This document shows, piece after piece, positions 15,661-23,736 of a DNA stretch of 28,581 nucleotides. The stretch comes from Gammaproteobacteria bacterium UBA4475. GTDB taxonomy: Bacteria > Pseudomonadota > Gammaproteobacteria > Pseudomonadales > Azotimanducaceae. Within the stretch, counting starts at the first letter, position 1, and every line of letters begins with the position of its first letter. The stretch is taken from positions 1-28,581 of the forward strand of contig DGOD01000376.1 in NCBI GenBank assembly GCA_002389265.1. Direction: 5' to 3'. Position numbers and translations under genes: made by a program. The notes beneath the pieces were generated by a model that saw only the letters and a list, made by a program, of their open reading frames with translations, was not told the origin of the DNA and did no database searches.

Positions 15661-17322
15661 TTACATGTTGCCGTAGTTCGGACCACCGGTGCCCTCTGGT
15701 ACCACCCAGTTGATATTCTGCGCTGGGTCTTTGATGTCACAGGTTTTGCAGTGAATGCAGTTCTGCGCATTGATCTGAAAACGTTTGTCGCCAGTAGGCT
15801 CCTCAATCACTTCGTAAACCCCAGCAGGGCAGTAGCGCTGTGCAGGCTCATCAAACAAAGGCAGGTTGGAGCTGATGGGTATCGTTGGGTCGCGCAGCTG
15901 CAGGTGGCAGGGCTGATCTTCCTCATGAAAGGTGTTGGTCAGGAAGACGGAGCTCAACTTATCGAAGCTGATCACGCCATCGGGTTTCGGATAATCAATC
16001 TTTTCTGACTTGTTAGCCGGCTTCAGGGCTGCATAGTCAGGCGTTGGGTCAGATAAGGTGATGGGCATCTTGCCGCGGAAGATATACTGATCCACCCAAG
16101 TCAACGCTGAGCCGAAAAACAGGCCAAACTTATGCAGCCAAGACGAGGTGTTACGGGCGACATATAATTCTTCGTGAAGCCAGGAGGTCTTGAACGCAGC
16201 CGGGTAACTGTCGAGGGTTTCAAAGCCTTGAGAACCGGATTTGAGCGCCGCGAAGACGGATTCGGCAGCCAACATCCCTGATTTCATGGCCGTATGGGTG
16301 CCTTTCTGCTTCAGGTTGTTCAAAAATCCAGCGTCGTCACCGACGAGCAAACCGCCGGGCATGACGAGTTTCGGTAAGGCTGTCAGTCCACCCTTGATCA
16401 CTGCACGTGCCCCGTAAGCGATACGTTTGCCGCCTTCGAGGTAGTGTTTGATAAATTTATGTTGCTTGAAACGCTGAAATTCATCGAAGGGGCTCAAGTG
16501 TGGATTGCTATAACCGAGGTCGACGATAAGGCCGATAGCGATTTGATTGTCCTCCAGATGGTAGATGTAAGAGCCACCCAGTGTCTGGCCAGGGAAATGC
16601 CCCAGGGGCCAGCCCACCGTATGTACCACCTTACCGGGTATATGCTTCTCTGGCTTGATATCCCAGATTTCCTTGAACCCTATGCCGTAGTGTTGGGTTT
16701 GTGAATCGGCTGCTAGATTAAATTTTTCGATCAATTGTTTGCCAAGATGGCCGCGGCAACCTTCCGCAAAAACCGTGTACTTAGCGTGTAGTTCATAACC
16801 CGCCTGGAACGACGCCTTATGTTCGCCGTCAGCACCAACGCCCATATCGCCAGTAGCGATACCCTTGATGGCGCCATCTTCGTTATAAAGGACTTCACTG
16901 GCAGCAAAGCCTGGAAATATATTGACACCCAATTCTTCTGCTTGGGCGCCAAGCCAGCGGCATAGATTCGCGAGGCTGGTGGCATAGTTGCCATGGTTAT
17001 GCAGGGGTCTTGGCACCAGCCAAGACGGCAGCCTCATGCCCTGGTGATCATCAATCAAATAGTAAACATCGTCGTCAGTGACCGCGTTGTTTAAAGGTGC
17101 GCCCATTGCCTTCCAGTCAGGAAACAGCTCGTTTAAGGCGGAGGGTTCCACCACGGCGCCAGATAGTATGTGCGCGCCGATTTCCGAGCCCTTTTCGACT
17201 AGGCAGACGCTATACTCTTCACCAGCTTCGGCGGCTAGCTGGGCGAACCGGATTGCGGTTGCCAGGCCAGCAGGACCGCCGCCAACAACCACTATATCAA
17301 ACTCCATCGATTCTCTTTCCAC
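15661..17322 (-). CDS. electron transfer flavoprotein-ubiquinone oxidoreductase (ETF-QO)
   Basis: The 553-residue enzyme takes electrons from reduced ETF and passes them to ubiquinone in the inner membrane. It has an N-terminal FAD fold (VVVGGGPAGLATA, about residues 10-22), the family's EKGSEIGAHILSGAV and PGGLLVGDDAGFLN, and a C-terminal 4Fe-4S site formed by C499, C522, C525 and C528. The GTG start at 17322 gives MERESMEFD, matching the N-terminus remembered from Pseudomonas ETF-QO, and has GGGAG eight bases upstream; an ATG at 17307 is the alternative. It is divergent from etfB-etfA, its electron donors, which supports the assignment. Confidence 0.95.
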   Translation of the reverse strand: MERESMEFDIVVVGGGPAGLATAIRFAQLAAEAGEEYSVCLVEKGSEIGAHILSGAVVEPSALNELFPDWKAMGAPLNNAVTDDDVYYLIDDHQGMRLPSWLVPRPLHNHGNYATSLANLCRWLGAQAEELGVNIFPGFAASEVLYNEDGAIKGIATGDMGVGADGEHKASFQAGYELHAKYTVFAEGCRGHLGKQLIEKFNLAADSQTQHYGIGFKEIWDIKPEKHIPGKVVHTVGWPLGHFPGQTLGGSYIYHLEDNQIAIGLIVDLGYSNPHLSPFDEFQRFKQHKFIKHYLEGGKRIAYGARAVIKGGLTALPKLVMPGGLLVGDDAGFLNNLKQKGTHTAMKSGMLAAESVFAALKSGSQGFETLDSYPAAFKTSWLHEELYVARNTSSWLHKFGLFFGSALTWVDQYIFRGKMPITLSDPTPDYAALKPANKSEKIDYPKPDGVISFDKLSSVFLTNTFHEEDQPCHLQLRDPTIPISSNLPLFDEPAQRYCPAGVYEVIEEPTGDKRFQINAQNCIHCKTCDIKDPAQNINWVVPEGTGGPNYGNM

Positions 17323-17628
17323 GGCAAATTCTCCCAGTCACTGTGCGTAAGCGCTAAATTATTGCGCGCTATTGTATGAAAACTAGAGGCCGAAAGGAAA
17401 TCACTGTTATCTATTGGTATCGATAATTGAAGCTAGTACAGTGATCCAAAAATTATTAAATATAATCAAAGACTTGGCGATACTCGGCGGAAATTGCTGG
17501 CTATTGACCAAAAATCCATAAAACGGCAGAATACGCGCTCTCGATAATTGTCGGCAGCAGTCAGTCTTTTGGTTTTGCGCTTGAGCTTGTTGTCCTCCCC
17601 TTTTTCAAATGACCTGCAGAGGAATTTC
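17323..17628. promoter_or_regulatory. divergent promoter region between ETF-QO and etfBA, with a palindrome
   Basis: This 306-bp non-coding stretch holds TATAAT at 17461-17466 (plus strand, toward etfB) and ATTGTA at 17371-17376 (TACAAT on the minus strand, toward ETF-QO). Neither has a good -35. ATCACTGT (17400-17407) and ACAGTGAT (17438-17445) form an 8-bp inverted repeat between them, with a TATCGATA palindrome (17418-17425) near its centre. The right arm covers the -35 position of the etfB promoter. It is a plausible shared operator; the regulator is unknown. Confidence 0.45.
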
Positions 17629-18381
17629 ATGAAAGTTCTCGTTACAGCCAAACGTGTTGTCGACTACAACGTGAGTATTCGCGTACTGAGTGACAACAGT
17701 GGCGTCGATTTAAATAATGTAAAAATGTCGGTAAATCCCTTTGATGAGATTGCCATTGAAGAGGCGGTGCGGCTGAAAGAAGCAGGCAAAGTCGAGGAAG
17801 TCATTGTTCTTTCCATCGGCACCAGCGCCAGTCAGGAGCAAATACGTACCTGCCTAGCACTGGGCGCAGACCGTGGTATTCTGATTGAAACTGATGTAGA
17901 GGTGCAGCCGCTGGCCATCGCCAAGTGTATTAAGGCGATTATTGATAAAGAGCAGCCCGGTTTGATTATCACTGGGAAGCAGGCGATTGACGGTGATAAC
18001 AGTCAAACTGGCCAGATGGTAGCGGCATTGGCCGGTCTTGCGCAGGCGACATTTGCGTCGAAGATTGAACTCAACGAAGACACCGCGACGGTAACTCGCG
18101 AAATCGATGGCGGTCTGGAAGTGATTACAGTGAAATTACCCGCAGTCGTGACGACAGATCTGCGTCTCAACGAACCGCGATACGCCTCTTTGCCAAACAT
18201 CATGAAGGCGAAGAAAAAGCCGGTAGAAGTGCTGACTCCTGAGGATCTTGGGATTGATGTCACCCCCAGAGTTAAAACCCTCAAGGTGACGCCACCAGCC
18301 GAACGTAAGGCTGGTATTATCGTCGAAACAGTGGAAACACTAGTCGACAAATTAAAGAATGAAGCAAAGGTGATTTCATGA
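17629..18381 (+). CDS. etfB: electron transfer flavoprotein beta subunit
   Basis: The 250-residue protein begins [19 protein letters not shown] and has the ETF-beta layout: [45 protein letters not shown] and the recognition-loop region near [23 protein letters not shown]. Length is normal. ETF is a soluble FAD/AMP heterodimer that collects electrons from acyl-CoA and amino acid dehydrogenases. The ATG at 17629 is chosen for AGAGGA five bases upstream; the open frame extends upstream without homology. Its TGA overlaps the etfA ATG (ATGA), so the subunits are made together. Confidence 0.96.
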   Translation: MKVLVTAKRVVDYNVSIRVLSDNSGVDLNNVKMSVNPFDEIAIEEAVRLKEAGKVEEVIVLSIGTSASQEQIRTCLALGADRGILIETDVEVQPLAIAKCIKAIIDKEQPGLIITGKQAIDGDNSQTGQMVAALAGLAQATFASKIELNEDTATVTREIDGGLEVITVKLPAVVTTDLRLNEPRYASLPNIMKAKKKPVEVLTPEDLGIDVTPRVKTLKVTPPAERKAGIIVETVETLVDKLKNEAKVIS

Positions 18382-19310
18382 GTATCCTGGTCATTGCGGA
18401 ACATAACAACGAATCCATTAAGCCAGCAACCCTGGTTGCCGTTGCTGCGGCTCAGGCTATTGGTGGTGATATTGAAATCTTGGTTGCTGGCGCTGATTGT
18501 GCTGCGGCCGCTGAGGCTGCTGCGAAAATCGGTGGTGTCAGCAAGGTGCGGGTTGCAGATAATGCCGCCTACGGCCACAGCCTCGCCGAGAATATCGCTG
18601 ATCTGGTGGTGAGCATCGGTGCGGAATACAGCCATATTCTCGCAGTCACCACCACCTCCGGTAAGAACTTCATGCCCCGGGTTGCGGCCTTGCTAGACGT
18701 CGCGCAGATCTCTGATATCAGCCTTGTTGTGAGTGCTGATACGTTTGAGCGGCCTATTTACGCCGGTAACGCCATTGCTACTGTCCAGTCAAGCGATGCC
18801 ATCAAGGTGATCACCGTGCGCGGTACCGCTTACGATGCTGTGTCGGCAGAGGGCGGCAGTGCCAGTATTGAAGCGCTGGATACCGTTAAAGATGCGGGTT
18901 TGAGCACTTGGGTTCAAGATGAGATCGCGCAAATGGATCGCCCGGAACTCACCGCTGCCAGCATTATTATTTCCGGTGGTCGGGGTATGCAAAATGGTGA
19001 CAACTTCAAACTGTTGGAGTCGGTAGCTGATAAGCTGGGTGCTGCTATTGGCGCATCCAGAGCTGCAGTTGACGCGGGCTTTGCGCCTAACGATATGCAG
19101 GTTGGGCAGACAGGTAAAATCGTCGCGCCAGATCTGTATATTGCTGTTGGTATCAGCGGTGCGATCCAGCATCTTGCCGGTATGAAAGATAGCAAGGTGA
19201 TCGTCGCGATCAACAAAGATGCCGATGCACCGATCTTCCAGGTTGCTGACTATGGTCTCGTCGCGGATTTATTCAATGCCGTACCAGAGTTCGATGCCTT
19301 GATCGGCTAA
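18378..19310 (+). CDS. etfA: electron transfer flavoprotein alpha subunit
   Basis: The 310-residue protein has an N-terminal Rossmann-like half ([18 protein letters not shown]) and the FAD-binding C-terminal half with [48 protein letters not shown] and [13 protein letters not shown], all diagnostic of ETF-alpha. It holds the redox FAD that hands electrons to ETF-QO, encoded just upstream on the other strand. It is translationally coupled to etfB and followed by an intrinsic terminator 33 bp after the stop. Confidence 0.96.
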   Translation: MSILVIAEHNNESIKPATLVAVAAAQAIGGDIEILVAGADCAAAAEAAAKIGGVSKVRVADNAAYGHSLAENIADLVVSIGAEYSHILAVTTTSGKNFMPRVAALLDVAQISDISLVVSADTFERPIYAGNAIATVQSSDAIKVITVRGTAYDAVSAEGGSASIEALDTVKDAGLSTWVQDEIAQMDRPELTAASIIISGGRGMQNGDNFKLLESVADKLGAAIGASRAAVDAGFAPNDMQVGQTGKIVAPDLYIAVGISGAIQHLAGMKDSKVIVAINKDADAPIFQVADYGLVADLFNAVPEFDALIG

Positions 19311-19342
19311 TACCTTCGGGTTGAATGCCAAGCGGTATTAAG

Positions 19343-19368
19343 AAAGGCCTCCTTGCGAGGCCTTTTTT
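19343..19368. terminator. bidirectional intrinsic terminator between etfA and HMG-CoA lyase
   Basis: AAAGGCCTC (19343-19351) and GAGGCCTTT (19357-19365) form a 9-bp stem with a CTTGC loop and run into TTTTTT on the plus strand. On the minus strand the same stem is followed by TTTCTT, so it can stop both converging transcripts. Confidence 0.9.
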
Positions 19369-19429
19369 GTGGATGTTGGGTTTCGCACTTTGAAGCGTCT
19401 CCGTTTGTTTCGATGAGTCAGGTGGAATT

Positions 19430-20341
19430 TTAACCCTGGCGCCGGATAAATGCGTTGGCCGTATTGGAATCGATGGGGACATTGATCGCGGCGCTGATAA
19501 AGGCGGCTGTTGCCACCATTTTGTCGAGCTCGATGCCGGTCGTGATACCCATGCCTTGAAGCATGTACAGGACGTCCTCGGTCGCGACATTGCCAGTGGC
19601 CCCCCTGGCATAGGGGCAGCCGCCGAGTCCTGCTACAGAGCTGTCGATAACCGCCACGCCACATTCCAATACCCCATAGAGATTTGCCAAGGCCTGACCA
19701 TAGGTGTTGTGAAAATGCGCCGCTAACTGTGTGACCGGTACTCGTTGGGTTATCGCTTCAATCAGTGCCTGAGCCTTGTGTGGCGTGCCGGTACCGATAG
19801 TGTCACCCAGGCTCACTTCGAAGCAGCCCATCTGAATGAGTCGTTCGGTGAGTACTGCGACCTTGTGGGGATTGGTCTGTAAACCTTCGAAAGGGCAGCC
19901 CAGGACGCAAGAAATGTAACCGCGGACGCGGATCTGGTTCGCCTGTGCCATGGCAATCACCGGGGCCGCTCGAGCAAGCGCTTCCTCGATGCTGCAATTG
20001 GTATTTTTTTGTGAAAAGGATTCAGTAGCGGCGATAAATACCGCAACCTCGTTCGCCCCGGCGGCCAGCGCAGCAGTCATGCCTTGGATATTCGGGGTGA
20101 GGGCGGAATAAACAACGTCCGGTTGCCGCTTGATCTGCTGCATCACGTCCATGGAGTCCGCCATCAAGGGCACCCACTTTGGAGAGACGAAGGCGCCAGC
20201 CTCAATATGCTTGATCCCGGCGTCGATTAACCGTTCGATCAAATCGACCTTGATCGCCGTCGGCACCGGGTTCGGCTGGTTTTGCAAACCATCTCGAGCC
20301 CCGACCTCGACGATTCTGACGTGTGTCGGGAACTGGCTCAT
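19430..20341 (-). CDS. hydroxymethylglutaryl-CoA lyase
   Basis: The 303-residue TIM-barrel enzyme splits HMG-CoA into acetyl-CoA and acetoacetate, the last step of leucine breakdown. Visible active-site features are R16-D17 (VGARDGLQ), the metal-binding H209 and H211 (AAHFHNTYG) and the catalytic-Cys signature SSVAGLGGCPYARGATGN with C242. The start ATG at 20341 shares one base with the TAA of the upstream cysteine synthase gene (TAATG), so translation is coupled. A long open frame reaching 20665 would run through cysK in another frame and is not used. Leucine-pathway partners (such as methylcrotonyl-CoA carboxylase) are not in the window. The bidirectional terminator follows. Confidence 0.94.
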   Translation of the reverse strand: MSQFPTHVRIVEVGARDGLQNQPNPVPTAIKVDLIERLIDAGIKHIEAGAFVSPKWVPLMADSMDVMQQIKRQPDVVYSALTPNIQGMTAALAAGANEVAVFIAATESFSQKNTNCSIEEALARAAPVIAMAQANQIRVRGYISCVLGCPFEGLQTNPHKVAVLTERLIQMGCFEVSLGDTIGTGTPHKAQALIEAITQRVPVTQLAAHFHNTYGQALANLYGVLECGVAVIDSSVAGLGGCPYARGATGNVATEDVLYMLQGMGITTGIELDKMVATAAFISAAINVPIDSNTANAFIRRQG

Positions 20342-21300
20342 TAAGTGCTCAGGCTGTGGAGCCATTCGTCGTCTGAGTCGATGGAGATGTTTTCGAAGAG
20401 GGCTGTAGACAAGTAGCGCTCGCCAGTATCCGGGAGCATCACCACAAAAGTGCTGTTGGGTGGGGCTGAATTCGCCACCTGCAGTGCTGCCCACATGGTA
20501 GCACCGCAAGAAATACCACAGAAAATACCTTCCTGACTCGCCAGTTTTTGCGCCGTCACCATCGCCGCTTCGTCGCTGACACCGACGATAGTATCGGCGA
20601 TATTGGGATTCAGCACGCCTGGCATGAAATCTGGCGTCCAACCTTGAATCTTGTGTGGCGACCAAGGCTTACCTGCCAGCATTTGGGCGCCTTCGGGTTC
20701 AGCAGCGATGATTTTGACGTCGGGGCGAGCTGCCTTGATGATCTCTCCTGCTCCTGTAATCGTGCCGCCGGTGCCCCAGCCGCTGACAAAGTAATCGAGG
20801 TCAAGGCGAGCAAAATCCATCAGGATTTCAGCGCCGGTGGTGCTGCGATGAAAGGCCGGATTCGCCAGGTTTTCGAACTGATCGGCTAAAAACCAGCCAT
20901 GTTTTTCTGCCAGTTCGTTAGCTCTGCTGACCATGCCCGAACCTTTCTCGGCCGCGGGGGTAAGAATGACTTTGGCGCCAAAGGCTTTCATGATCTTGCG
21001 CCGTTCAATTGAAAACGTTTCTACCATCACTGCCACGAAGGGGTAGCCCTTGGCCGCACAAACCATGGCCAGAGCGATACCCGTATTGCCTGATGTGGCT
21101 TCGACTACGGTCTGGCCTGGCTTCAAGGTGCCACGTTTTTCTGCGGCTTCGATGATGGCGACGGCCAACCGATCCTTCACCGAGCCGCCTGGATTGAAGG
21201 CCTCTATCTTGACGTACATATTCTGATTGGTCGGCGCAATATGGTTCAGTTTAACAATCGGTGTGCGACCAACAGTGTCAGTAATATTGTTGTAAATCAT
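20341..21300 (-). CDS. cysK: cysteine synthase (O-acetylserine sulfhydrylase)
   Basis: The 319-residue PLP enzyme joins sulfide to O-acetylserine to make cysteine. K42 in NPGGSVKDR is the PLP lysine, as in CysK. TSGNTGIALA binds the substrate carboxylate, GWGTGGTITG binds the PLP phosphate, and PDTGERYLST is the family C-terminal motif. SIERRKIMKAFGA is near-canonical. The ATG at 21300 is chosen because TTGGAG lies nine bases upstream; the frame also opens at a TTG (21315). It is coupled to HMG-CoA lyase downstream, an unusual partner. The CysK versus CysM isoform is not certain, but the K42 region and length favour CysK. Confidence 0.92.
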   Translation of the reverse strand: MIYNNITDTVGRTPIVKLNHIAPTNQNMYVKIEAFNPGGSVKDRLAVAIIEAAEKRGTLKPGQTVVEATSGNTGIALAMVCAAKGYPFVAVMVETFSIERRKIMKAFGAKVILTPAAEKGSGMVSRANELAEKHGWFLADQFENLANPAFHRSTTGAEILMDFARLDLDYFVSGWGTGGTITGAGEIIKAARPDVKIIAAEPEGAQMLAGKPWSPHKIQGWTPDFMPGVLNPNIADTIVGVSDEAAMVTAQKLASQEGIFCGISCGATMWAALQVANSAPPNSTFVVMLPDTGERYLSTALFENISIDSDDEWLHSLST

Positions 21301-21326
21301 TAGGTTGAACTCCAATATTAAATAAA

Positions 21327-21351
21327 ATTATAGTTTACGTACGGTTGTCAA
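21327..21351 (-). promoter_or_regulatory. promoter-like sequence ahead of cysK
   Basis: On the minus strand a perfect TTGACA (21346-21351) and a perfect TATAAT (21327-21332) are only 13 bp apart, short of the usual 16-18. The 76-bp gap after pyrB is A/T-rich. It suggests cysK can be transcribed separately from pyrB, with poor basal activity or an activator. Confidence 0.35.
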
Positions 21352-21376
21352 AAGCGACAGCTACTGGCTGGTAACG

Positions 21377-22393
21377 CTAGGGTAAACGACGTGCAGTATA
21401 CCAATTCACCTCTCTTGAGTGCTTGTCGACCTCATCGACCACGTCGAGTATCAGAGCGAACAAAGCCATCCTGATAGTGACGCCGTTGTCAGTCTGGCGG
21501 AAGATCGCCAGGTTAGGGTTTTCATTTAAGTCGTTGTCGAGTTCATTGGCATCGCCCCGCGAGTCTCTGGGCAAGGGATGCATGATCACCGTATTGGGCT
21601 CACAAAACTGCGTATAGGTGGCCTGGTTGAGACGGAATAAGCCTTTGTATTTTGCCGCTTCGGCGAGGCTCGGAAAGCGCTCTTCCTGAGTGCGCGTCAC
21701 ATATAGGATGTCGGCATTGCTGATACTGGAATTCATTTGAGTTGATTCCACCAGCTGGTGCCCGGCGGCGCGTATAGCATCGAGATAGACTGCAGGTAAG
21801 GCCAGTTCTGGGGGCGATACCAGCGTAAATTGGACATTTGTGAACAAGCAAAGCAATTTAACCAATGAGTGGACAGCACGACCGTAACGAAGATCGCCGA
21901 TCAAAGCGATGCGTAGATTATCGATGGTTTTGCCACGACCCTGGAGTTCCTTGCGAATAGTGTACAGGTCTAGCAGCGCCTGACTGGGATGTTCGTTGGC
22001 GCCATCACCGGCATTCAGCACCGGCACGCGGCTGGCTGACGCAAATTCGGCCACCGAGCCTTCAAGCTCATGGCGCATCACAATCACATCGCTGTAGCCA
22101 GATAGCACGCGCGCCGTGTCATAAAATGATTCGCCTTTAGCGATGGCGGTTGCCTTGATTTCGGTGGTCTCGCGAACCTCACCACCGAGAAGATTGAAGG
22201 CGCAGCCAAAGCTGACCCGGGTACGGGTGCTGGGCTCAAAGAACATACTGCCGAGAATCGCCCCCTCAAGCACGCGAGTGACGCGTTTGCGCTGTGCATA
22301 AGGCTCCATCGCCTCGGCGACGCTGAACACCGACTCGATAGCCTGCCGATCGAATTGAGAAACAGAGAGTATATGACTGCCAACGAAATTCAT
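21377..22393 (-). CDS. pyrB: aspartate carbamoyltransferase catalytic chain
   Basis: The 338-residue enzyme makes N-carbamoyl-aspartate in pyrimidine synthesis. It has the carbamoyl-phosphate loop FFEPSTRTRVSF (about residues 51-62), GDGANEHPSQALLDLYT, IGDLRYGRAVHSL and HPLPR. It is longer than the E. coli catalytic chain (311). No pyrI regulatory subunit or dihydroorotase gene follows. The ATG at 22393 has GAGG five bases upstream; a GTG two codons earlier is the alternative. It lies 36 bp after a LysR gene, in the same direction, and 76 bp before cysK. Confidence 0.95.
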   Translation of the reverse strand: MNFVGSHILSVSQFDRQAIESVFSVAEAMEPYAQRKRVTRVLEGAILGSMFFEPSTRTRVSFGCAFNLLGGEVRETTEIKATAIAKGESFYDTARVLSGYSDVIVMRHELEGSVAEFASASRVPVLNAGDGANEHPSQALLDLYTIRKELQGRGKTIDNLRIALIGDLRYGRAVHSLVKLLCLFTNVQFTLVSPPELALPAVYLDAIRAAGHQLVESTQMNSSISNADILYVTRTQEERFPSLAEAAKYKGLFRLNQATYTQFCEPNTVIMHPLPRDSRGDANELDNDLNENPNLAIFRQTDNGVTIRMALFALILDVVDEVDKHSREVNWYTARRLP

Positions 22394-22429
22394 TGCCACC
22401 TCAAGTTGGACGAAAAAAAGTGCTGGGGG

Positions 22430-23344
22430 TTAATTCCAGGAAAGTTTGGCCGGCAATGACAAAATCAGTTCCCGCATCCACCGATTCGACTGATCCTGGT
22501 CGGTGCTCTCATGCCAATAGAGATAGGTTTCCAGGTTGGGTACTTCGAAGGGTAACTGCAGGTATTTGACTGGCAGCCTTGAGACGACAAAATCGGCAAA
22601 TACCCGAGGTACGGTGAGAGCCAGGTCTGATCTCATGACTAATTCCGGGGTCGCCAAGTAGTGTTGCGTACGCAGGGAGATTTTTCGGCGTTTGCCCATT
22701 TTTCCCAATGCCAGATCAACTTGGCCGAGGCCGCCGCGGCGGCTGGAAATATGGATGTGATTGAGGCTCAGGTAGGTGTCGAGATCGAGATGATCTTTAA
22801 CTCGGCTATGATCAGCACGTACCAGGCAAACCTGCGGGTGCGAAAATAATGGCGCCTGGCGAATCTGTTGATCTGGCGTCAGAGGTATGTCGACGGCAAG
22901 GTCGAGGTTGCCCGAGGCTAATTCAATATTCATGTCGCGGCGCCGGACCTGATAACAGTCAATGGAGACGTTAGGCGCATCCTGGGTGATTTTACCGAAC
23001 AGGTACGGCAGGACTATAGACTGAGATAAGTCTGTCATGCTTACCCGGAAGCGTTTGTCTGAGGCCTTGGGCTCAAATGCATCGCTCTCCTGGACGCTGG
23101 AACGAATCAAGCCGAGCGCCTGACGAACGGAGCCAATAATATTTTGTGATACCGGGGTCGGAACCATGCCTTCTGCGGTCCGAACAAACAGGGGATCATC
23201 AAACAAGTTACGTAGTCGTGACAGAGAGTTCGAGACAGCGGGTTGGGTAATGCCGATGATTTCACCGGCACGGGTCAGGTTACCCTCAGTGTAGATGGCA
23301 TCAAAGACAACGAATAGGTTTAAGTCGATATCGCTCAGTTTCAT
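22430..23344 (-). CDS. LysR family transcriptional regulator (NodD/LeuO-like subgroup)
   Basis: The 304-residue protein has the N-terminal LysR winged helix-turn-helix: DLNLFVVFDAIYTEGNLTRA, GITQPAVSNSLSRLRNLFDDPLF (residues about 31-53) and TPVSQ. It is followed by the effector-binding domain (about 95-300), which has MTDLSQSIVLPYLF and RRRDMNIELASGNLDLAVD. The binding-domain style (DLSxxxxLP, LASGxLDLA) is that of the NodD/LeuO/PbrR-like subgroup. Its effector is unknown. It sits 36 bp ahead of pyrB and far (392 bp) from the divergent gspE, so pyrB-cysK-HMG-CoA lyase are the more likely targets or it acts elsewhere. Confidence 0.93.
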   Translation of the reverse strand: MKLSDIDLNLFVVFDAIYTEGNLTRAGEIIGITQPAVSNSLSRLRNLFDDPLFVRTAEGMVPTPVSQNIIGSVRQALGLIRSSVQESDAFEPKASDKRFRVSMTDLSQSIVLPYLFGKITQDAPNVSIDCYQVRRRDMNIELASGNLDLAVDIPLTPDQQIRQAPLFSHPQVCLVRADHSRVKDHLDLDTYLSLNHIHISSRRGGLGQVDLALGKMGKRRKISLRTQHYLATPELVMRSDLALTVPRVFADFVVSRLPVKYLQLPFEVPNLETYLYWHESTDQDQSNRWMRELILSLPAKLSWN

Positions 23345-23736
23345 TTTGCGGGTATCATCATGTCTGTCGTTTTATTAAGTAGCGGTCAGATGTCTGAGAG
23401 TTAGCGCGAGTTTTATTGACGCTTTCAAGACCTCGACGAGACGACGGGTTATCATCGCTCTGAATCATCAAACCAAAATTTAAACAGTAGCACTTATACT
23501 AAGCCGGTTTTGCTCTGATGAGAAGTGCTCGGTGGAGGATTTACCAAAATAGCCTAGTTACCATGTTGTCAGGTCTGGCCAGTGGGCGATGACTTGGTGA
23601 AGCCGATGATTCTGTTGGTCGCTCAAACGACAACAGCATAGACTTGATAGCAAGGGATTAAAAGATGTTGATATATGTTATTTTACAATGCGATAAAGTT
23701 AAAACCTTAAGTAATAGATTGCATGGAATCTGATCT
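23345..23736. promoter_or_regulatory. 392-bp non-coding region between lysR and gspE
   Basis: No ORF or RNA gene is evident. TCAGATGTCTGA (23386-23397) is an inverted repeat about 42 bp upstream of lysR and may be its own operator. AGCACTT (23489-23495) and AAGTGCT (23523-23529) form a 7-bp inverted repeat with a 27-nt spacer. The gspE-proximal part is A/T-rich with a possible promoter, TTGATA (23668-23673) and GATAAA (23692-23697), 18 bp apart. The length is more than a divergent promoter pair needs. Confidence 0.4.

Noticed and set aside
20342..20665. Upstream extension of the HMG-CoA lyase frame
   Set aside because: It runs through the cysK coding sequence in another frame; the ATG at 20341 gives the normal enzyme.
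23515..23522. CTGATGAG, resembling the hammerhead ribozyme core
   Set aside because: No GAAA box or matching third stem follows in the right place.
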